Made by a program: the position numbers and the translations under genes. The notes below the pieces were generated by a model that had not been told where the DNA came from, searched no databases, and saw only the letters and a program-made list of their open reading frames with translations. A stretch of 64,000 nt of DNA from Phytomonospora endophytica (lineage in GTDB: Bacteria > Actinomycetota > Actinomycetes > Mycobacteriales > Micromonosporaceae). Below are positions 17,163-28,278 of this stretch, piece by piece (the stretch's first letter is position 1; every line of letters begins with the position of its first letter). The stretch spans positions 35,793 to 99,792 of the forward strand of contig NZ_JACHGT010000024.1 in assembly GCF_014202425.1 (NCBI RefSeq), in the 5' to 3' direction.

Positions 17163-18293
17163 CTACCCCTCGCCCAGTTCGCCCGGGAGTAGGGACCACA
17201 TGATGTTGTCGGTGCGTTCGCCGTCGCCGCCGTTGAAGTACGAGCGCAGCACGCCCTCGCGGGTGAACCCGACCCGGCGCATGATCGCCTGCGACGCCTC
17301 GTTCCACGTCGCCGTCCCGGCTTCGACTCGGTCGACGCCGACCTCCTCGAAGGCCCACCTCGCCACGAGGCGGACCGCGCGGGTCGCGAAGCCCTTGCCC
17401 TGGTGGGCGGGCGCCAGGTGGATTCCGATCATGCCGGTCGTCTTGTCCATCCCGCGCGAGTACAGGTCGATGCCGCCGGCGTACTCGTCGGTGGCGGCGT
17501 CGCGGATCGTCATCCGGGCCGATTCCCCCGACAGCCATTGCGCGTAGGCCGTCGCCGTGAAGGACCGCGTGTGCTCATAGGTCGGCTTCCCCGGCCGCGC
17601 CGAGGAGCGGATGAACTCGGGCAGGACCCGCACGGCGTGGAAGTCGTCGGCGTCGGCGGCGTTCAGGGGCCGCAGCGTCACGACGCCGTCGGTGAGGTGC
17701 CCGTCGGGCAGGTCGGGCAGGTGGCGCTCGATCGGGCCGGGCGGGTCGCCCGCGACCCGTGCGAACAGGGCCGAGTCGACGAGCGAGCCGTCGCGGCGGA
17801 GATGGTCACCGCGCAGGGTCGACTCGCGGCGGAAACCCGCGGCCAGCGCGACCCGCTGGCTGCCGAAGTTGGCCAGGTCGGCGACCAGCGTCATGCGGTG
17901 GATGCCGTTGGCGAACGCCCAGTCGGTCGCGGCGACGACCGCCTCGGTGGCGATGCCCTTGCGTCTCGCCCAGGGCGCCACCCAGTAGCCGACCTCGGCG
18001 ACCCCGCGGCCGTGCATGACCATCGGGAAACCCAGCGACCCGAGCAGCCGGCCGCTGTCCTTGTCGGCGATCGTCCACTGGGCGCGGCCCTCGTCGTGGG
18101 CCTTCGAGGCGCGGTTGCCGATCCACTCGATGGCGTCTTCGACCGTGTAAGGGTCGGGCATCATCGTCAGGAACTCGCGTGTGCTCGGGTCGGAGCAGGC
18201 GGCCGCGACGTCCTCGGCGTCGGACAGCACGGTCGGCCGCAACCGCAGCCTTTCGGTGACCACGTCCCCCTCGGGGAAAACCGCCGCCGTCAT
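17163..18293 (-). CDS. Tandem-domain GNAT acetyltransferase (RimJ/RimL-like)
   Basis: A 376-residue protein made of two RimJ/RimL-type GNAT domains, each about 170 residues. Domain 1 begins TERLRLRPTVLSDAEDV and has acetyl-CoA-binding WARRKGIATEAV (~108-119), with the usual Gln/Arg-x-x-Gly-x pattern weakened. Domain 2 begins GVVTLRPLNAADADDF and has the canonical HQGKGFATRAVRL (~293-305). The protein ends WSLLPGELGEG. The substrate is unknown. It is the second gene of a pair with an equally double-domain upstream homologue; their start and stop overlap by 4 bp (ATGA). Downstream lie DNA repeats similar to its 3' end. Confidence 0.87.
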   Translation of the reverse strand: MTAAVFPEGDVVTERLRLRPTVLSDAEDVAAACSDPSTREFLTMMPDPYTVEDAIEWIGNRASKAHDEGRAQWTIADKDSGRLLGSLGFPMVMHGRGVAEVGYWVAPWARRKGIATEAVVAATDWAFANGIHRMTLVADLANFGSQRVALAAGFRRESTLRGDHLRRDGSLVDSALFARVAGDPPGPIERHLPDLPDGHLTDGVVTLRPLNAADADDFHAVRVLPEFIRSSARPGKPTYEHTRSFTATAYAQWLSGESARMTIRDAATDEYAGGIDLYSRGMDKTTGMIGIHLAPAHQGKGFATRAVRLVARWAFEEVGVDRVEAGTATWNEASQAIMRRVGFTREGVLRSYFNGGDGERTDNIMWSLLPGELGEG

Positions 18294-19429
18294 TTCGCCT
18301 TCCCTTCCAGGTACTCCGCCTTCAGCAGCGAGGCAACCCAGCAGTCCCGCGGTTCACCGCGGTGTATCTGGTCGGCTCGCAGGGTGCCCTCCATGGTGAA
18401 ACCGGCCTTCTCGGCGACCCGGCGCGAGGCCTCGTTGCCGACGTAGGCCTTCCAGACGACGCGCTCGCAGGCCATGACCTCGAAGGCGTAGGCGCTGATC
18501 GCCTTGAGCGCGGAGGTCATATAGCCCTTGCCGCGCGCCCAGGGCGCGGCGGCGTAGCCGACCTCACCGGTGCGCAGGTCGGCGCCCAGGCGCAGGTCGA
18601 TGCTGCCCGAGTAGCGGCCGTCGGCGTCCGACAGCGCGAAGATCAGGTTCGTGCCCTCGGTCCAGCCGGCCCGCACGATCCGCAGGAAACCCTCGGCGTG
18701 CTCGCGGGTGTAGGGGGTCGGGACGGTGATCCAGCGGACCGACTCCGGGTCGCGGCTGACCGCGACGATGTCGTCGACGTCGTCGTCGGCGAAGGGCCGC
18801 AGGGTCAGTTCCGGGCGCTCGGTCTTCAAGACCGGCTGCTCCTCCATGAGCGCGACCGCCCTGGCCCGCATGGTCGCGTAGCCCGGCGGCGGCTCGTCGC
18901 TCAGCTCGCCGGGGAGCATCTCGCCGGTCCACAGGTCGACGCGGGTGCCGCGCTGGTCGAGGGCCGCGCGGGACTTCCCGGTCATGGTGAAGCCGAGCTT
19001 GCGGGCCAGCAGCCGCGAGTACTGGTTGCCGATGATGGCGTCCCATGAAACCCGGCGGGCGCCTGCCGCGTCGAAGGCCCAGGAGATCGCGACGCGGCAG
19101 GCGCGTTCGACGATGCCCTTGCCACGCCCGGCGCGCGTTGACCAGTAGACGATTTCGAGGGTTTCATGCCTGTGCACGAGGAAACCGACCATGCCGAGCA
19201 GTTCGTCGCTGTCCGTGTCGACCACGCACCAGCGGTACACGCTGTCGCGTATCCACTGCTTGTGGGTCGTCGGGAGGTACACCGCCCAGGAGTCCTCGTT
19301 GAACATCTCCGGAGCGAGGGTCCAGCGGAAGATGTCCCGGTCTGCCAAGGCGGCGGCGAATGCGGGATAGTCGGTGTCCTTGGCTGGCCTCAGGGTGATG
19401 TCGGCGGCGACGAGTGTGACCGGTTCCAT
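18290..19429 (-). CDS. Tandem-domain GNAT acetyltransferase
   Basis: A 379-residue protein, again with two GNAT domains. Domain 1 ([14 protein letters not shown]...) has acetyl-CoA-binding [12 protein letters not shown]; domain 2 ([15 protein letters not shown]...) has [15 protein letters not shown] at about 300-314, with [13 protein letters not shown] as the following conserved helix. The linker includes MLPGELSDE, similar to the tail of its downstream partner, so the two genes look like products of an old duplication. ATG at 19429. Divergent from secA, 95 bp away. Confidence 0.87.
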   Translation of the reverse strand: MEPVTLVAADITLRPAKDTDYPAFAAALADRDIFRWTLAPEMFNEDSWAVYLPTTHKQWIRDSVYRWCVVDTDSDELLGMVGFLVHRHETLEIVYWSTRAGRGKGIVERACRVAISWAFDAAGARRVSWDAIIGNQYSRLLARKLGFTMTGKSRAALDQRGTRVDLWTGEMLPGELSDEPPPGYATMRARAVALMEEQPVLKTERPELTLRPFADDDVDDIVAVSRDPESVRWITVPTPYTREHAEGFLRIVRAGWTEGTNLIFALSDADGRYSGSIDLRLGADLRTGEVGYAAAPWARGKGYMTSALKAISAYAFEVMACERVVWKAYVGNEASRRVAEKAGFTMEGTLRADQIHRGEPRDCWVASLLKAEYLEGKAK

Positions 19430-19524
19430 CGCGCAAGCATGCCGGGCACTCGCACCTCCCGCCAGTCAATTGCCCCGCGTACGATTGTCGAGCAGGACGT
19501 CCTATAGGAGCGGTGAACGAACTC

Positions 19525-22416
<2,892 letters not shown>

Positions 22417-22436
22417 ACGGCGGCGAGCGTGTCGTG

Positions 22437-22469
22437 AAAGGCGCCCCGGCTTCGGCCGAGGCGCCTTTT
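22437..22469 (+). terminator. Rho-independent terminator after secA
   Basis: AAAGGCGCC (22437-22445) pairs with GGCGCCTTT (22460-22468) around a GC-rich inner stem closed by TTCG, followed by T residues. It also precedes the convergent ridA-like gene. Confidence 0.9.
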
Positions 22470-22481
22470 CGCGTGCCGCGC

Positions 22482-22865
22482 TCAGGCGACGGCGATCGCC
22501 TCGATTTCGAGGAGCCATTCCTCGGCGTAGATGTCGGTGATGATGATCGTGAGGGCCGGCCGGTGCTCGCCGAGGACCTCGGCGCGGATCTCGCCGTTGA
22601 GGGCCCGGTAGCGGCGGTCGGACAGGTAGATCGTGACCTTCGCGAGGTCGGCGACGCCCATGTCGGCCTCGGCGAGGACGGCCAGGACGTTGCGCCAGGT
22701 CATCCGGCACTGCTCGGCGAAGTCGGTGGGGACGACGCCGTCCTCGTCGCCCCACGGCACCTGGCCGCTGACGAAGACCACGCGCCGCGGGTTCTCGACG
22801 AGGGTGCCGTGGGTGTAGTTGCCCGTGGCGGCGGGGAGGACGGCGGGATCGAGGTTGGTGATCAC
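22482..22865 (-). CDS. RidA/YjgF/YER057c-family protein
   Basis: A 127-residue Rid-family protein; family members deaminate reactive enamine/imine intermediates or have related roles. It begins ITNLDPAVLPAATGNYTHGT, has RVVFVSGQVPWGDEDG, then CRMTWRNVLAVLAEADMGVADLAKVTIYL and the C-terminal RPALTIIITDIYAEEWLLEIEAIAV, with the usual Arg and Glu pair. It lacks the classic RidA subgroup details, so it is probably a Rid1-7 subgroup member. The GTG start overlaps the upstream regulator's TGA (GTGA), so it is coupled to the XRE-cupin protein. Confidence 0.87.
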   Translation of the reverse strand: MITNLDPAVLPAATGNYTHGTLVENPRRVVFVSGQVPWGDEDGVVPTDFAEQCRMTWRNVLAVLAEADMGVADLAKVTIYLSDRRYRALNGEIRAEVLGEHRPALTIIITDIYAEEWLLEIEAIAVA

Positions 22866-23455
22866 GTGGGCTCCAGGGGTGCGTGGGGCCCGGCGACGTG
22901 CATGACGGTGTAGTACACGCACTCGACCGGGCCGTCGTTGGCGAAGGCGTGGGTCCGGTCGCCCGCGTAGTACAGCGAGTCGCCCGCCCGGAGCCGGTGG
23001 GGAGTGCCGCCGACGGTCACCGTCAGCTCGCCCGACTCCACCGCGATGTACTCGCGCGAACCCGTGGCGTGCGCGGTGAACTCACCGACCTCGACCCCGG
23101 GCGGCACGAGCGTCCGGATGAACTCGAACTCCACCCCCGCGAGGTTCGGCGAGAGGACCCGCCGCTCCCACCCGCTCGCCGCGACGATCACCGGCTGATC
23201 GGCCCGGGCGACGTGCACGACGCGCTCACCCTGGTCCTCGCCGAGCAGACGCGAGACGGTGGCGCCCAGGGCCGTCGCGACACGGGCCAGCACGAGCACC
23301 GTCGGCGCCTTCGCGCCCCGCTCGATCTCGGAGATCATGCTGCGGCTGACCCCGCTCGCCTCGGCGAGCGCGTCGAGACTCAGACCGCGCTCGCGTCGCC
23401 GCGCGCGCAGGCGCGAACCGAGGGCGTCGAGAAGTTCGTTCTCCACGGCTTCCAC
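22862..23455 (-). CDS. XRE-family transcriptional regulator with cupin domain
   Basis: A 197-residue regulator with an N-terminal helix-turn-helix (LRARRRERGLSLDALAEASGVSRSMISEIERG split across residues ~16-47) and a C-terminal cupin (PPGVEVGEFTAHATGSREYIAV and GTPHRLRAGDSLYYAGDRTHAFAN). This layout is typical of PuuR/SutR-like regulators of amine, amino acid or sulphur metabolism. It is translationally coupled to a RidA-family gene and lies 19 bp after a GNAT gene, so all three probably form one operon handling a reactive amine or amino acid. GTG at 23455 is assumed; GTG at 23446 is an alternative. Confidence 0.88.
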   Translation of the reverse strand: MEAVENELLDALGSRLRARRRERGLSLDALAEASGVSRSMISEIERGAKAPTVLVLARVATALGATVSRLLGEDQGERVVHVARADQPVIVAASGWERRVLSPNLAGVEFEFIRTLVPPGVEVGEFTAHATGSREYIAVESGELTVTVGGTPHRLRAGDSLYYAGDRTHAFANDGPVECVYYTVMHVAGPHAPLEPT

Positions 23456-23474
23456 TATAGCGTCGGCTTCTCCA

Positions 23475-23924
23475 TTATCGAGGAGGCTGGAGCGCGATCT
23501 GGTAGAGGATGAACCCGCGGTTGTCCGCGACCTTGTCGTACAGCGCCCGGGCCGTCGCGTTCGTCTCGTGCGTCGACCAGTACACGCGGCTGCACTCGCG
23601 CTCGCGCGCCCAGTCCGCGACGGCCGCGATGAGCGCCCGTGCCACGCCCTTGCCGCGCGCCTCGGGCGCGGTGAACAGGTCCTGGAGGTAGCAGACGTCG
23701 GCGGCGGTCGTGCTCGGGTGGACCAGGAAGTGGGTGATCCCGACGAGCTTCCCGTCGGCCTTCGCGCCGAGGGCGTGCATGCGGGTGTCGGCCTGGAACT
23801 CCGTCCAGGCGCGGTCGAACAGCGCCTCCGGTACCTCGGGGCGGCCGTAGAAGGCGTTGTAGCCGGCGAACAGTTCCCGCCAGGCGGTGCGGTCGTCGGG
23901 GGTGAGCCTGCCGATCGTGATCAT
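23475..23924 (-). CDS. GNAT-family N-acetyltransferase
   Basis: A 149-residue single-domain GNAT. It begins [19 protein letters not shown], has [20 protein letters not shown], with the acetyl-CoA pyrophosphate loop [10 protein letters not shown] at about 89-98, and ends [30 protein letters not shown], as in spermine/amino-acid acetyltransferases of this subgroup. It is the first gene of the likely operon with the XRE-cupin regulator and the Rid protein. ATG at 23924 is chosen over an earlier start because GGGGGGATGG and a perfect hairpin lie just upstream. The stop is TAA. Confidence 0.85.
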   Translation of the reverse strand: MITIGRLTPDDRTAWRELFAGYNAFYGRPEVPEALFDRAWTEFQADTRMHALGAKADGKLVGITHFLVHPSTTAADVCYLQDLFTAPEARGKGVARALIAAVADWARERECSRVYWSTHETNATARALYDKVADNRGFILYQIALQPPR

Positions 23925-23939
23925 GGGGGGATGGTGCCA

Positions 23940-23977
23940 CGGCGGCCCGGATCCCGTCATCGGGATCCGGGCCGCCG
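23940..23977 (-). terminator. Perfect 17-bp hairpin between the GNAT and Rv3235-like genes
   Basis: 23940-23956 and 23961-23977 are exact reverse complements with a 4-nt loop (TCAT). The stem contains GGATCC. There is no T-run on either side. It could end the minus-strand transcript of the Rv3235-like gene or shape the leader of the GNAT operon. Confidence 0.55.
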
Positions 23978-23985
23978 GGTCGGTA

Positions 23986-24075
23986 CTCAGACGAGCTGAC
24001 GGTGCCTATGTTCAGACGAGCTGACTATGCCCACGTTCAGACAAGCTGACGGTGCCTATGTTCAGACAAGCTGAA
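23986..24075 (-). repeat. 25-bp tandem repeat, about 3.6 copies, at the 3' end of the Rv3235-like gene
   Basis: Units at 23986-24010, 24011-24035, 24036-24060 and a partial unit from 24061 share TTCAGACRAGCTGAC plus a 10-nt variable part. The innermost unit contains the stop codon region (FQLV-stop) of the Rv3235-like gene; the others are extra copies downstream. The 25-bp period would shift the reading frame. Confidence 0.85.
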
Positions 24076-24553
24076 AGCGCGTGCACCACCACTGCCCGCC
24101 GCGCAGTTCCTGCGCGGCGGCGAGGGCCCGGTCGCGCCGGGCTCCCCGCAGGACGGCGACGATCTCGACGCGCTCGCTGGTGCGCATCCGCACCGAGGAC
24201 AGCCGGGCCGAGCCCGGCCGGTCGCCGTCGCTCGCGAGGAGCGTGCGGACCTGCGTGAACTCCTGGTAGGCGGTCTCGCTCATCAGTTGACGCAGCACTT
24301 CGGGCCCGCAGCGGGCGCCGAGCACGGCGGTGGACACCTCGACGAAGCGTTGTGCGGCCTTCCACACCGACTTCTGCACCGTCGGCGGACCGTGGCCGGG
24401 GCTGCGCCCCAAGGCCTTGGGCACGGGTGGGGCGTCGGAGGCGGGGTAGGCGGCCACGGCGGCGTCGTAGCTGTTCTCGGTCGCGAACGCGCCGTACAGC
24501 CCGATGACCCGCGGGCCCTCAAGGGGCCAGTCGGCGGTTGAGACAACGGTCAA
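24062..24553 (-). CDS. Rv3235 family (DUF6459-like) protein
   Basis: A 163-residue actinobacterial protein. The C-terminal two thirds (VWKAAQRFVEVSTAVLGARCG, LRQLMSETAYQEFTQVR, SSVRMRTSERVEIVAVLRGA, RDRALAAAQELRGGQWWCT) match the pattern of the Rv3235 family, whose genes lie near secA in many actinobacteria. Function unknown; a small alpha-beta domain is expected. TTG at 24553 is proposed as start because GGAGG lies 6 nt upstream (GGAGGCACACCTTG) and a promoter-like pair stands just before it. Longer starts would cross that promoter. The stop lies in the first unit of a 25-bp tandem repeat. Confidence 0.75.
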   Translation of the reverse strand: MTVVSTADWPLEGPRVIGLYGAFATENSYDAAVAAYPASDAPPVPKALGRSPGHGPPTVQKSVWKAAQRFVEVSTAVLGARCGPEVLRQLMSETAYQEFTQVRTLLASDGDRPGSARLSSVRMRTSERVEIVAVLRGARRDRALAAAQELRGGQWWCTRFQLV

Positions 24554-24570
24554 GGTGTGCCTCCACGGTT

Positions 24571-24601
24571 TGTATAGATTGTTTCGGCGTTTTCGTGTAA
24601 A
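24571..24601 (-). promoter_or_regulatory. Promoter of the Rv3235-like gene
   Basis: On the minus strand TTTACA (24601-24596) and TATACA (24576-24571) are 19 bp apart, in an A/T-rich pocket just upstream of the GGAGG-TTG start. On the other side, TTACTC-GG-GAGTAA (24633-24646) is a perfect small dyad that may serve as an operator for this divergent region. Confidence 0.5.
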
Positions 24602-24761
24602 CGCCAGTCCTGTCACACGAAAGACGCGAAAGTTACTCGGGAGTAATACTCTAAGTGTCGGCACCATCACGGTCAACGAACATTACGCGCGTGTCGCCGA
24701 CCTCGGCTGTTAGAACGCGGCCACGCCCCCCGAGATACGTACTGACGGACCGAAAGGTTCA

Positions 24762-25265
24762 ATGATCGGTGTGACCCGCATCTACCTGCCCGCGACGGCC
24801 GCCGACCTCGCCGAGCTGAACGCCACCGGCGTCCTCCCGGTCGGTGACGCCTACACCGTCACCGACGGCCTGCGCGCCGAACTCGCCGACGGAGCCGGGG
24901 AGGCCGACGACGAGTCCTGCGAGTACACCGCGCTCACCTCGGCCGCCTACGCCTCGCTCTTCCGCATCGCCGAACACACCGGCACCGCCCGCAGGCGCGT
25001 CGTCGTGGCCGCCGACGTCCCACCCGGCACGGTGCGCGGGGTCGAACTCGCCCTCGTCGAGGTCACCACGCCGGTCGAGCTCGCCGCCGTCGCCGCCGTG
25101 CACGTCGACGCCGACGTGCCCGAGGTGACGCGACTCGTCACCGAAGCCGCGGCGGCGATCGCGGCGGATGAGGACGCCGAGGCTACGGCCGATTCTTTGG
25201 ACGGGCACGATCTGGAGTGGTACGCCCCTTCTGAGCTGGGCGACCTCGTCGATTCGCTGAGTTAG
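24762..25265 (+). CDS. DUF6912 family protein
   Basis: A 167-residue acidic cytoplasmic protein. Its N terminus TRIYLPATAADLAELNATG, then the YTVTDGLRAELADG and EYTALTSAAYASL blocks and RRVVVAADVPPGTV follow the pattern of an actinobacterial family of unknown function whose gene lies near secA/Rv3235. The C terminus ends with an acidic stretch. The start ATG at 24762 has GAAAGG 5-6 nt upstream; GTG at 24771 is possible. Its last 83 bp overlap the 3' end of the convergent membrane protein gene. Confidence 0.78.
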   Translation: MIGVTRIYLPATAADLAELNATGVLPVGDAYTVTDGLRAELADGAGEADDESCEYTALTSAAYASLFRIAEHTGTARRRVVVAADVPPGTVRGVELALVEVTTPVELAAVAAVHVDADVPEVTRLVTEAAAAIAADEDAEATADSLDGHDLEWYAPSELGDLVDSLS

Positions 25266-26412
25266 CCGGTTTCGCCGGCTCCTCGGCGACCGGCTTGCCC
25301 TCAACGGTGGCTTCCTCACCGACGGTGGCCTTCTCCTCGGCGCTCGCCTTCTTCGCGGGCCCACCGGATCTCGCCGTGCCGTTCTTGGTGTTCCCGCCTT
25401 TGCCCGCGACGGTCTTCTTCGCCGTGGTCTTGCGGGGCGCGGGCACACCGCGAGCGGGTTTCCCCTTCCCCTTCGTGACGATCATGTCGTCCTTCGGGGT
25501 GAGCAGCCCGACCGCCAGCAGCGAGGTCATCGCCCCGGCGAACAGGACCGCGAGCGCGCCGTTGAACTGCGCCTCGCTGGCCAGCCCGACGCTGGTCTCG
25601 TCGAGCACACTGAGCTGTCCGGCGAAGGACAGCAGCTGGTTGCCGACGACCCACATGAACAGTTCGGCCATCAGTGCGAACAGACCGGGCAGCGCCCCGG
25701 CGAAGACGTGTCCGAGCAGGGTCAGCCTCGCCCGGCGCTTGCGCAGGTAGAAGTGCACGACGAGGCCCACGACGAACCCGGCGAGCAGCGAGGTGCTCAG
25801 CCCGTACCAGCCGTAGGCGTTGAACTGGTCCCGCGCGGTCGTCCCGGCGTTGAGCAGGTCGAGGATCCCGTCCTGCACGGAGCGGTACCCGCGGATGAAC
25901 CAGACCACCAGCAGCGCGACACCACCGAGGAGGCCCGCGGCGACCATGATCTGGGGTCGCATGGCCGAGATCAGCCCGCCGACGATGGCCGTGACGCCGA
26001 TGACCCCGCCGACGAGCGCGGCCACGCCGACCTTGTCGGCGAAGGTCCAGAACACCAGCCCGCCGGCGATGACGCCGACGAGGAAACCGCCGGCGGCACC
26101 GATCACGTAACGGGCCTGCCTGGCCGCCCAGGTACCGGGCCGCGACTCCAGCCACCACAGCAGGATCGTGCCGCAGACCGCGCCGGCGAAGGTGCTGCCG
26201 ACGAGGATCCCGGAAAGGTAGATGACCAGCTGCACGACGCCCTGGGGGTCGTCGACGACGACCAGGCGCAGGAGTTTGCGCAGGCCGTCGAGCTGGAGGC
26301 CCACCCACAGGGCGGCGACGATCGCGAGCGCGCTGAGCGTCGTGCCACCGGGAAGCGGGGGAGCGGGGGCCTTCTGCGGGGACTTCACGGACCGTTCTTT
26401 CGTGCTAGCCAC
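25183..26412 (-). CDS. Polytopic membrane protein with a long basic Ala/Lys/Pro-rich tail
   Basis: About 409 residues. Roughly eight hydrophobic segments lie in the first 290 residues (for example LSALAIVAALWVGLQL, VIGAAGGFLVGVIAGGLVFW, VAALVGGVIGVTAIVGGLI, GLSTSLLAGFVVGLVVHFYL). A low-complexity cytoplasmic tail of ~110 residues follows, first Lys-rich (RKTTAKKTVAGKGG), then Glu-rich, then Arg-rich. I do not recognise the family. GTG at 26412 is a guess; GTG at 26388 would fit equally well. The tail overlaps the 3' end of the DUF6912 gene on the other strand by 83 bp, so part of the tail may be recent extension. Confidence 0.65.
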   Translation of the reverse strand: MASTKERSVKSPQKAPAPPLPGGTTLSALAIVAALWVGLQLDGLRKLLRLVVVDDPQGVVQLVIYLSGILVGSTFAGAVCGTILLWWLESRPGTWAARQARYVIGAAGGFLVGVIAGGLVFWTFADKVGVAALVGGVIGVTAIVGGLISAMRPQIMVAAGLLGGVALLVVWFIRGYRSVQDGILDLLNAGTTARDQFNAYGWYGLSTSLLAGFVVGLVVHFYLRKRRARLTLLGHVFAGALPGLFALMAELFMWVVGNQLLSFAGQLSVLDETSVGLASEAQFNGALAVLFAGAMTSLLAVGLLTPKDDMIVTKGKGKPARGVPAPRKTTAKKTVAGKGGNTKNGTARSGGPAKKASAEEKATVGEEATVEGKPVAEEPAKPANSANRRGRPAQKGRTTPDRARPKNRP

Positions 26413-26536
26413 GCACGTCAGGGTACGGGGACTCACAGTCTCGCCTCGCTCCGCACCGAGAACCGAGCACGCGTGGCAGCATGAGCACTGCCAGAAGATC
26501 CCCGACAACGCCGTCGAACCGCGAGGAGAAGCAGCA

Positions 26537-28165
26537 ATGGACGCCCTGTTTGAGGTGCCGACTCCGCGTAACGAGCCGGTGGGCACGTACGCGCCGGGCA
26601 GCGCCGAGGCCGCGAGCCTTCAGGCGAAGCTGGCCGAACTGGCCGCCGTCAAGCACGAGCTCACGATCACCGTCGACGGCGAGCAGCGCGCCGCCGGTGG
26701 CGACCCGATCGAGGTCGTGCAGCCGCACAACCACCAGCACGTCCTGGGCGTCACGCACAACTCCACCGACGCCGACGTGGCCGACGCCGTCGCCGCCGCG
26801 AAGAAGGCCGCGCCCGCCTGGCGCGCCCTGTCCTACGCCGACCGGGCCGCGATCTTCCTGCGCGCCGCCGAGCTCATCGCCGGTCCCTTCCGCGACACCC
26901 TCAACGGCGCCACGATGCTCGGCCAGTCGAAGACGGTCCAGCAGGCCGAGATCGACTCCGCCTGCGAGCTCATCGACTTCCTGCGCTTCAACGTGGCCTT
27001 CGGTGAGCAGATCATCGCCGACCAGCCGCGCTCCTCGCCCGGCGTGTGGAACCGCTTCGACCACCGCCCCCTCGAAGGCTTCGTCCTCGCGATCACGCCC
27101 TTCAACTTCACCGCCATCGCCGGGAACCTGCCCAGCGCACCGGCGCTGATGGGCAACACCGTCGTGTGGAAGCCGTCGCCGACGCAGCAGCTCGCCGCCC
27201 ACTACGTCATGCGCGTGTTCGAGGCCGCCGGGCTGCCCCCGGGCGTCATCAACATGGTGACCGGCGACGGGCAGGCCGTCTCCCGCGTCGCGATGGTCGA
27301 TCCCGACCTCGCCGGCGTCCACTTCACCGGCTCGACGGCCGTGTTCCAGCACCTGTGGCGCACCATCGGGGAGAATATCTCCAACTACCGCGCCTACCCG
27401 CGCCTGGTCGGCGAGACCGGCGGCAAGGACTTCGTCATCGCGCACACCAGCGCCGACGCCGACGCGCTGGTCACCGCCCTGGTCCGGGGCGCCTTCGAGT
27501 ACCAGGGCCAGAAGTGCTCGGCTGCCTCGCGCGCCTACATCCCGCGCTCGCTGTGGAACTCCGGGGTCCGCGACCGGCTCGCCGACGTCGCCGGTTCACT
27601 GACTTACGGCGACGTCACCGACTTCGCCAACTTCGGCGGCGCGGTCATCGACCGTCGCGCGTTCGACAAGCACACCGCGGTCTTCGACCGGATCCGCAAC
27701 GACGCCACCTGCACCGTGCTGACCGGCGCGACGGCCGACGACTCCGTCGGGTTCTTCGTCCGCCCAACCGTGGTGGAGTCGACGAACCCCGACCACGAGC
27801 TGTTCAACACCGAGTACTTCGGGCCGATCCTGGGCGTGCACGTCTTCGACGACGGCGACTTCGACTCCGTCGTCGCGCAGGCCGCCGACGCCGCCCCCTA
27901 CGCCCTGACCGGGGCCGTCTTCGCCGACGACCGCGCGGTCCTGGCGCGGGCGGGCGACGCGCTGCGCTTCTCGGCGGGCAACTTCTACCTCAACGACAAG
28001 CCGACCGGCGCCGTCGTCGGGCAGCAGCCCTTCGGTGGGGCGCGCGCGTCGGGCACCAACGACAAGGCCGGTTCCTGGCAGAACCTGATCCGCTGGGTGT
28101 CGCCGCGGACGATGAAGGAGACCTTCGTCCCGCCGACCGACCACCGCTACCCGCACATGGGGTAG
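26537..28165 (+). CDS. pruA: L-glutamate gamma-semialdehyde dehydrogenase (1-pyrroline-5-carboxylate dehydrogenase)
   Basis: A 542-residue aldehyde dehydrogenase that oxidises glutamate semialdehyde/P5C to glutamate with NAD+, the second step of proline catabolism. Diagnostic parts are the N terminus NEPVGTYAPGS, AITPFNFTAIAGNLPSAPAL, the cofactor-region Glu in LVGETGGKDFVIAH (~295), the catalytic Cys in YQGQKCSAASRAYIP (~330) and the C-terminal QPFGGARASGTNDKAG. Length is normal for the monofunctional enzyme. GAGGAGAAGC precedes the ATG at 26537. No proline dehydrogenase gene is visible nearby. Confidence 0.95.
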   Translation: MDALFEVPTPRNEPVGTYAPGSAEAASLQAKLAELAAVKHELTITVDGEQRAAGGDPIEVVQPHNHQHVLGVTHNSTDADVADAVAAAKKAAPAWRALSYADRAAIFLRAAELIAGPFRDTLNGATMLGQSKTVQQAEIDSACELIDFLRFNVAFGEQIIADQPRSSPGVWNRFDHRPLEGFVLAITPFNFTAIAGNLPSAPALMGNTVVWKPSPTQQLAAHYVMRVFEAAGLPPGVINMVTGDGQAVSRVAMVDPDLAGVHFTGSTAVFQHLWRTIGENISNYRAYPRLVGETGGKDFVIAHTSADADALVTALVRGAFEYQGQKCSAASRAYIPRSLWNSGVRDRLADVAGSLTYGDVTDFANFGGAVIDRRAFDKHTAVFDRIRNDATCTVLTGATADDSVGFFVRPTVVESTNPDHELFNTEYFGPILGVHVFDDGDFDSVVAQAADAAPYALTGAVFADDRAVLARAGDALRFSAGNFYLNDKPTGAVVGQQPFGGARASGTNDKAGSWQNLIRWVSPRTMKETFVPPTDHRYPHMG

Positions 28166-28266
28166 AGCTCGCACGTGCGGAGGCGGGTGGCGTTCGCGCC
28201 GCCCGCCTTCTTCGTGCCCCGGTCACGCGCTCGTTCGTCCCCGCGACGACCGTCACCGAGACGCGC

Positions 28267-28272
28267 TACCGT
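28267..28272 (+). promoter_or_regulatory. -10 hexamer TACCGT of a predicted leaderless kynA
   Basis: TACCGT is followed by 6 nt and the GTG at 28279, with no Shine-Dalgarno sequence. Confidence 0.45.
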
Positions 28273-28278
28273 GATCTC

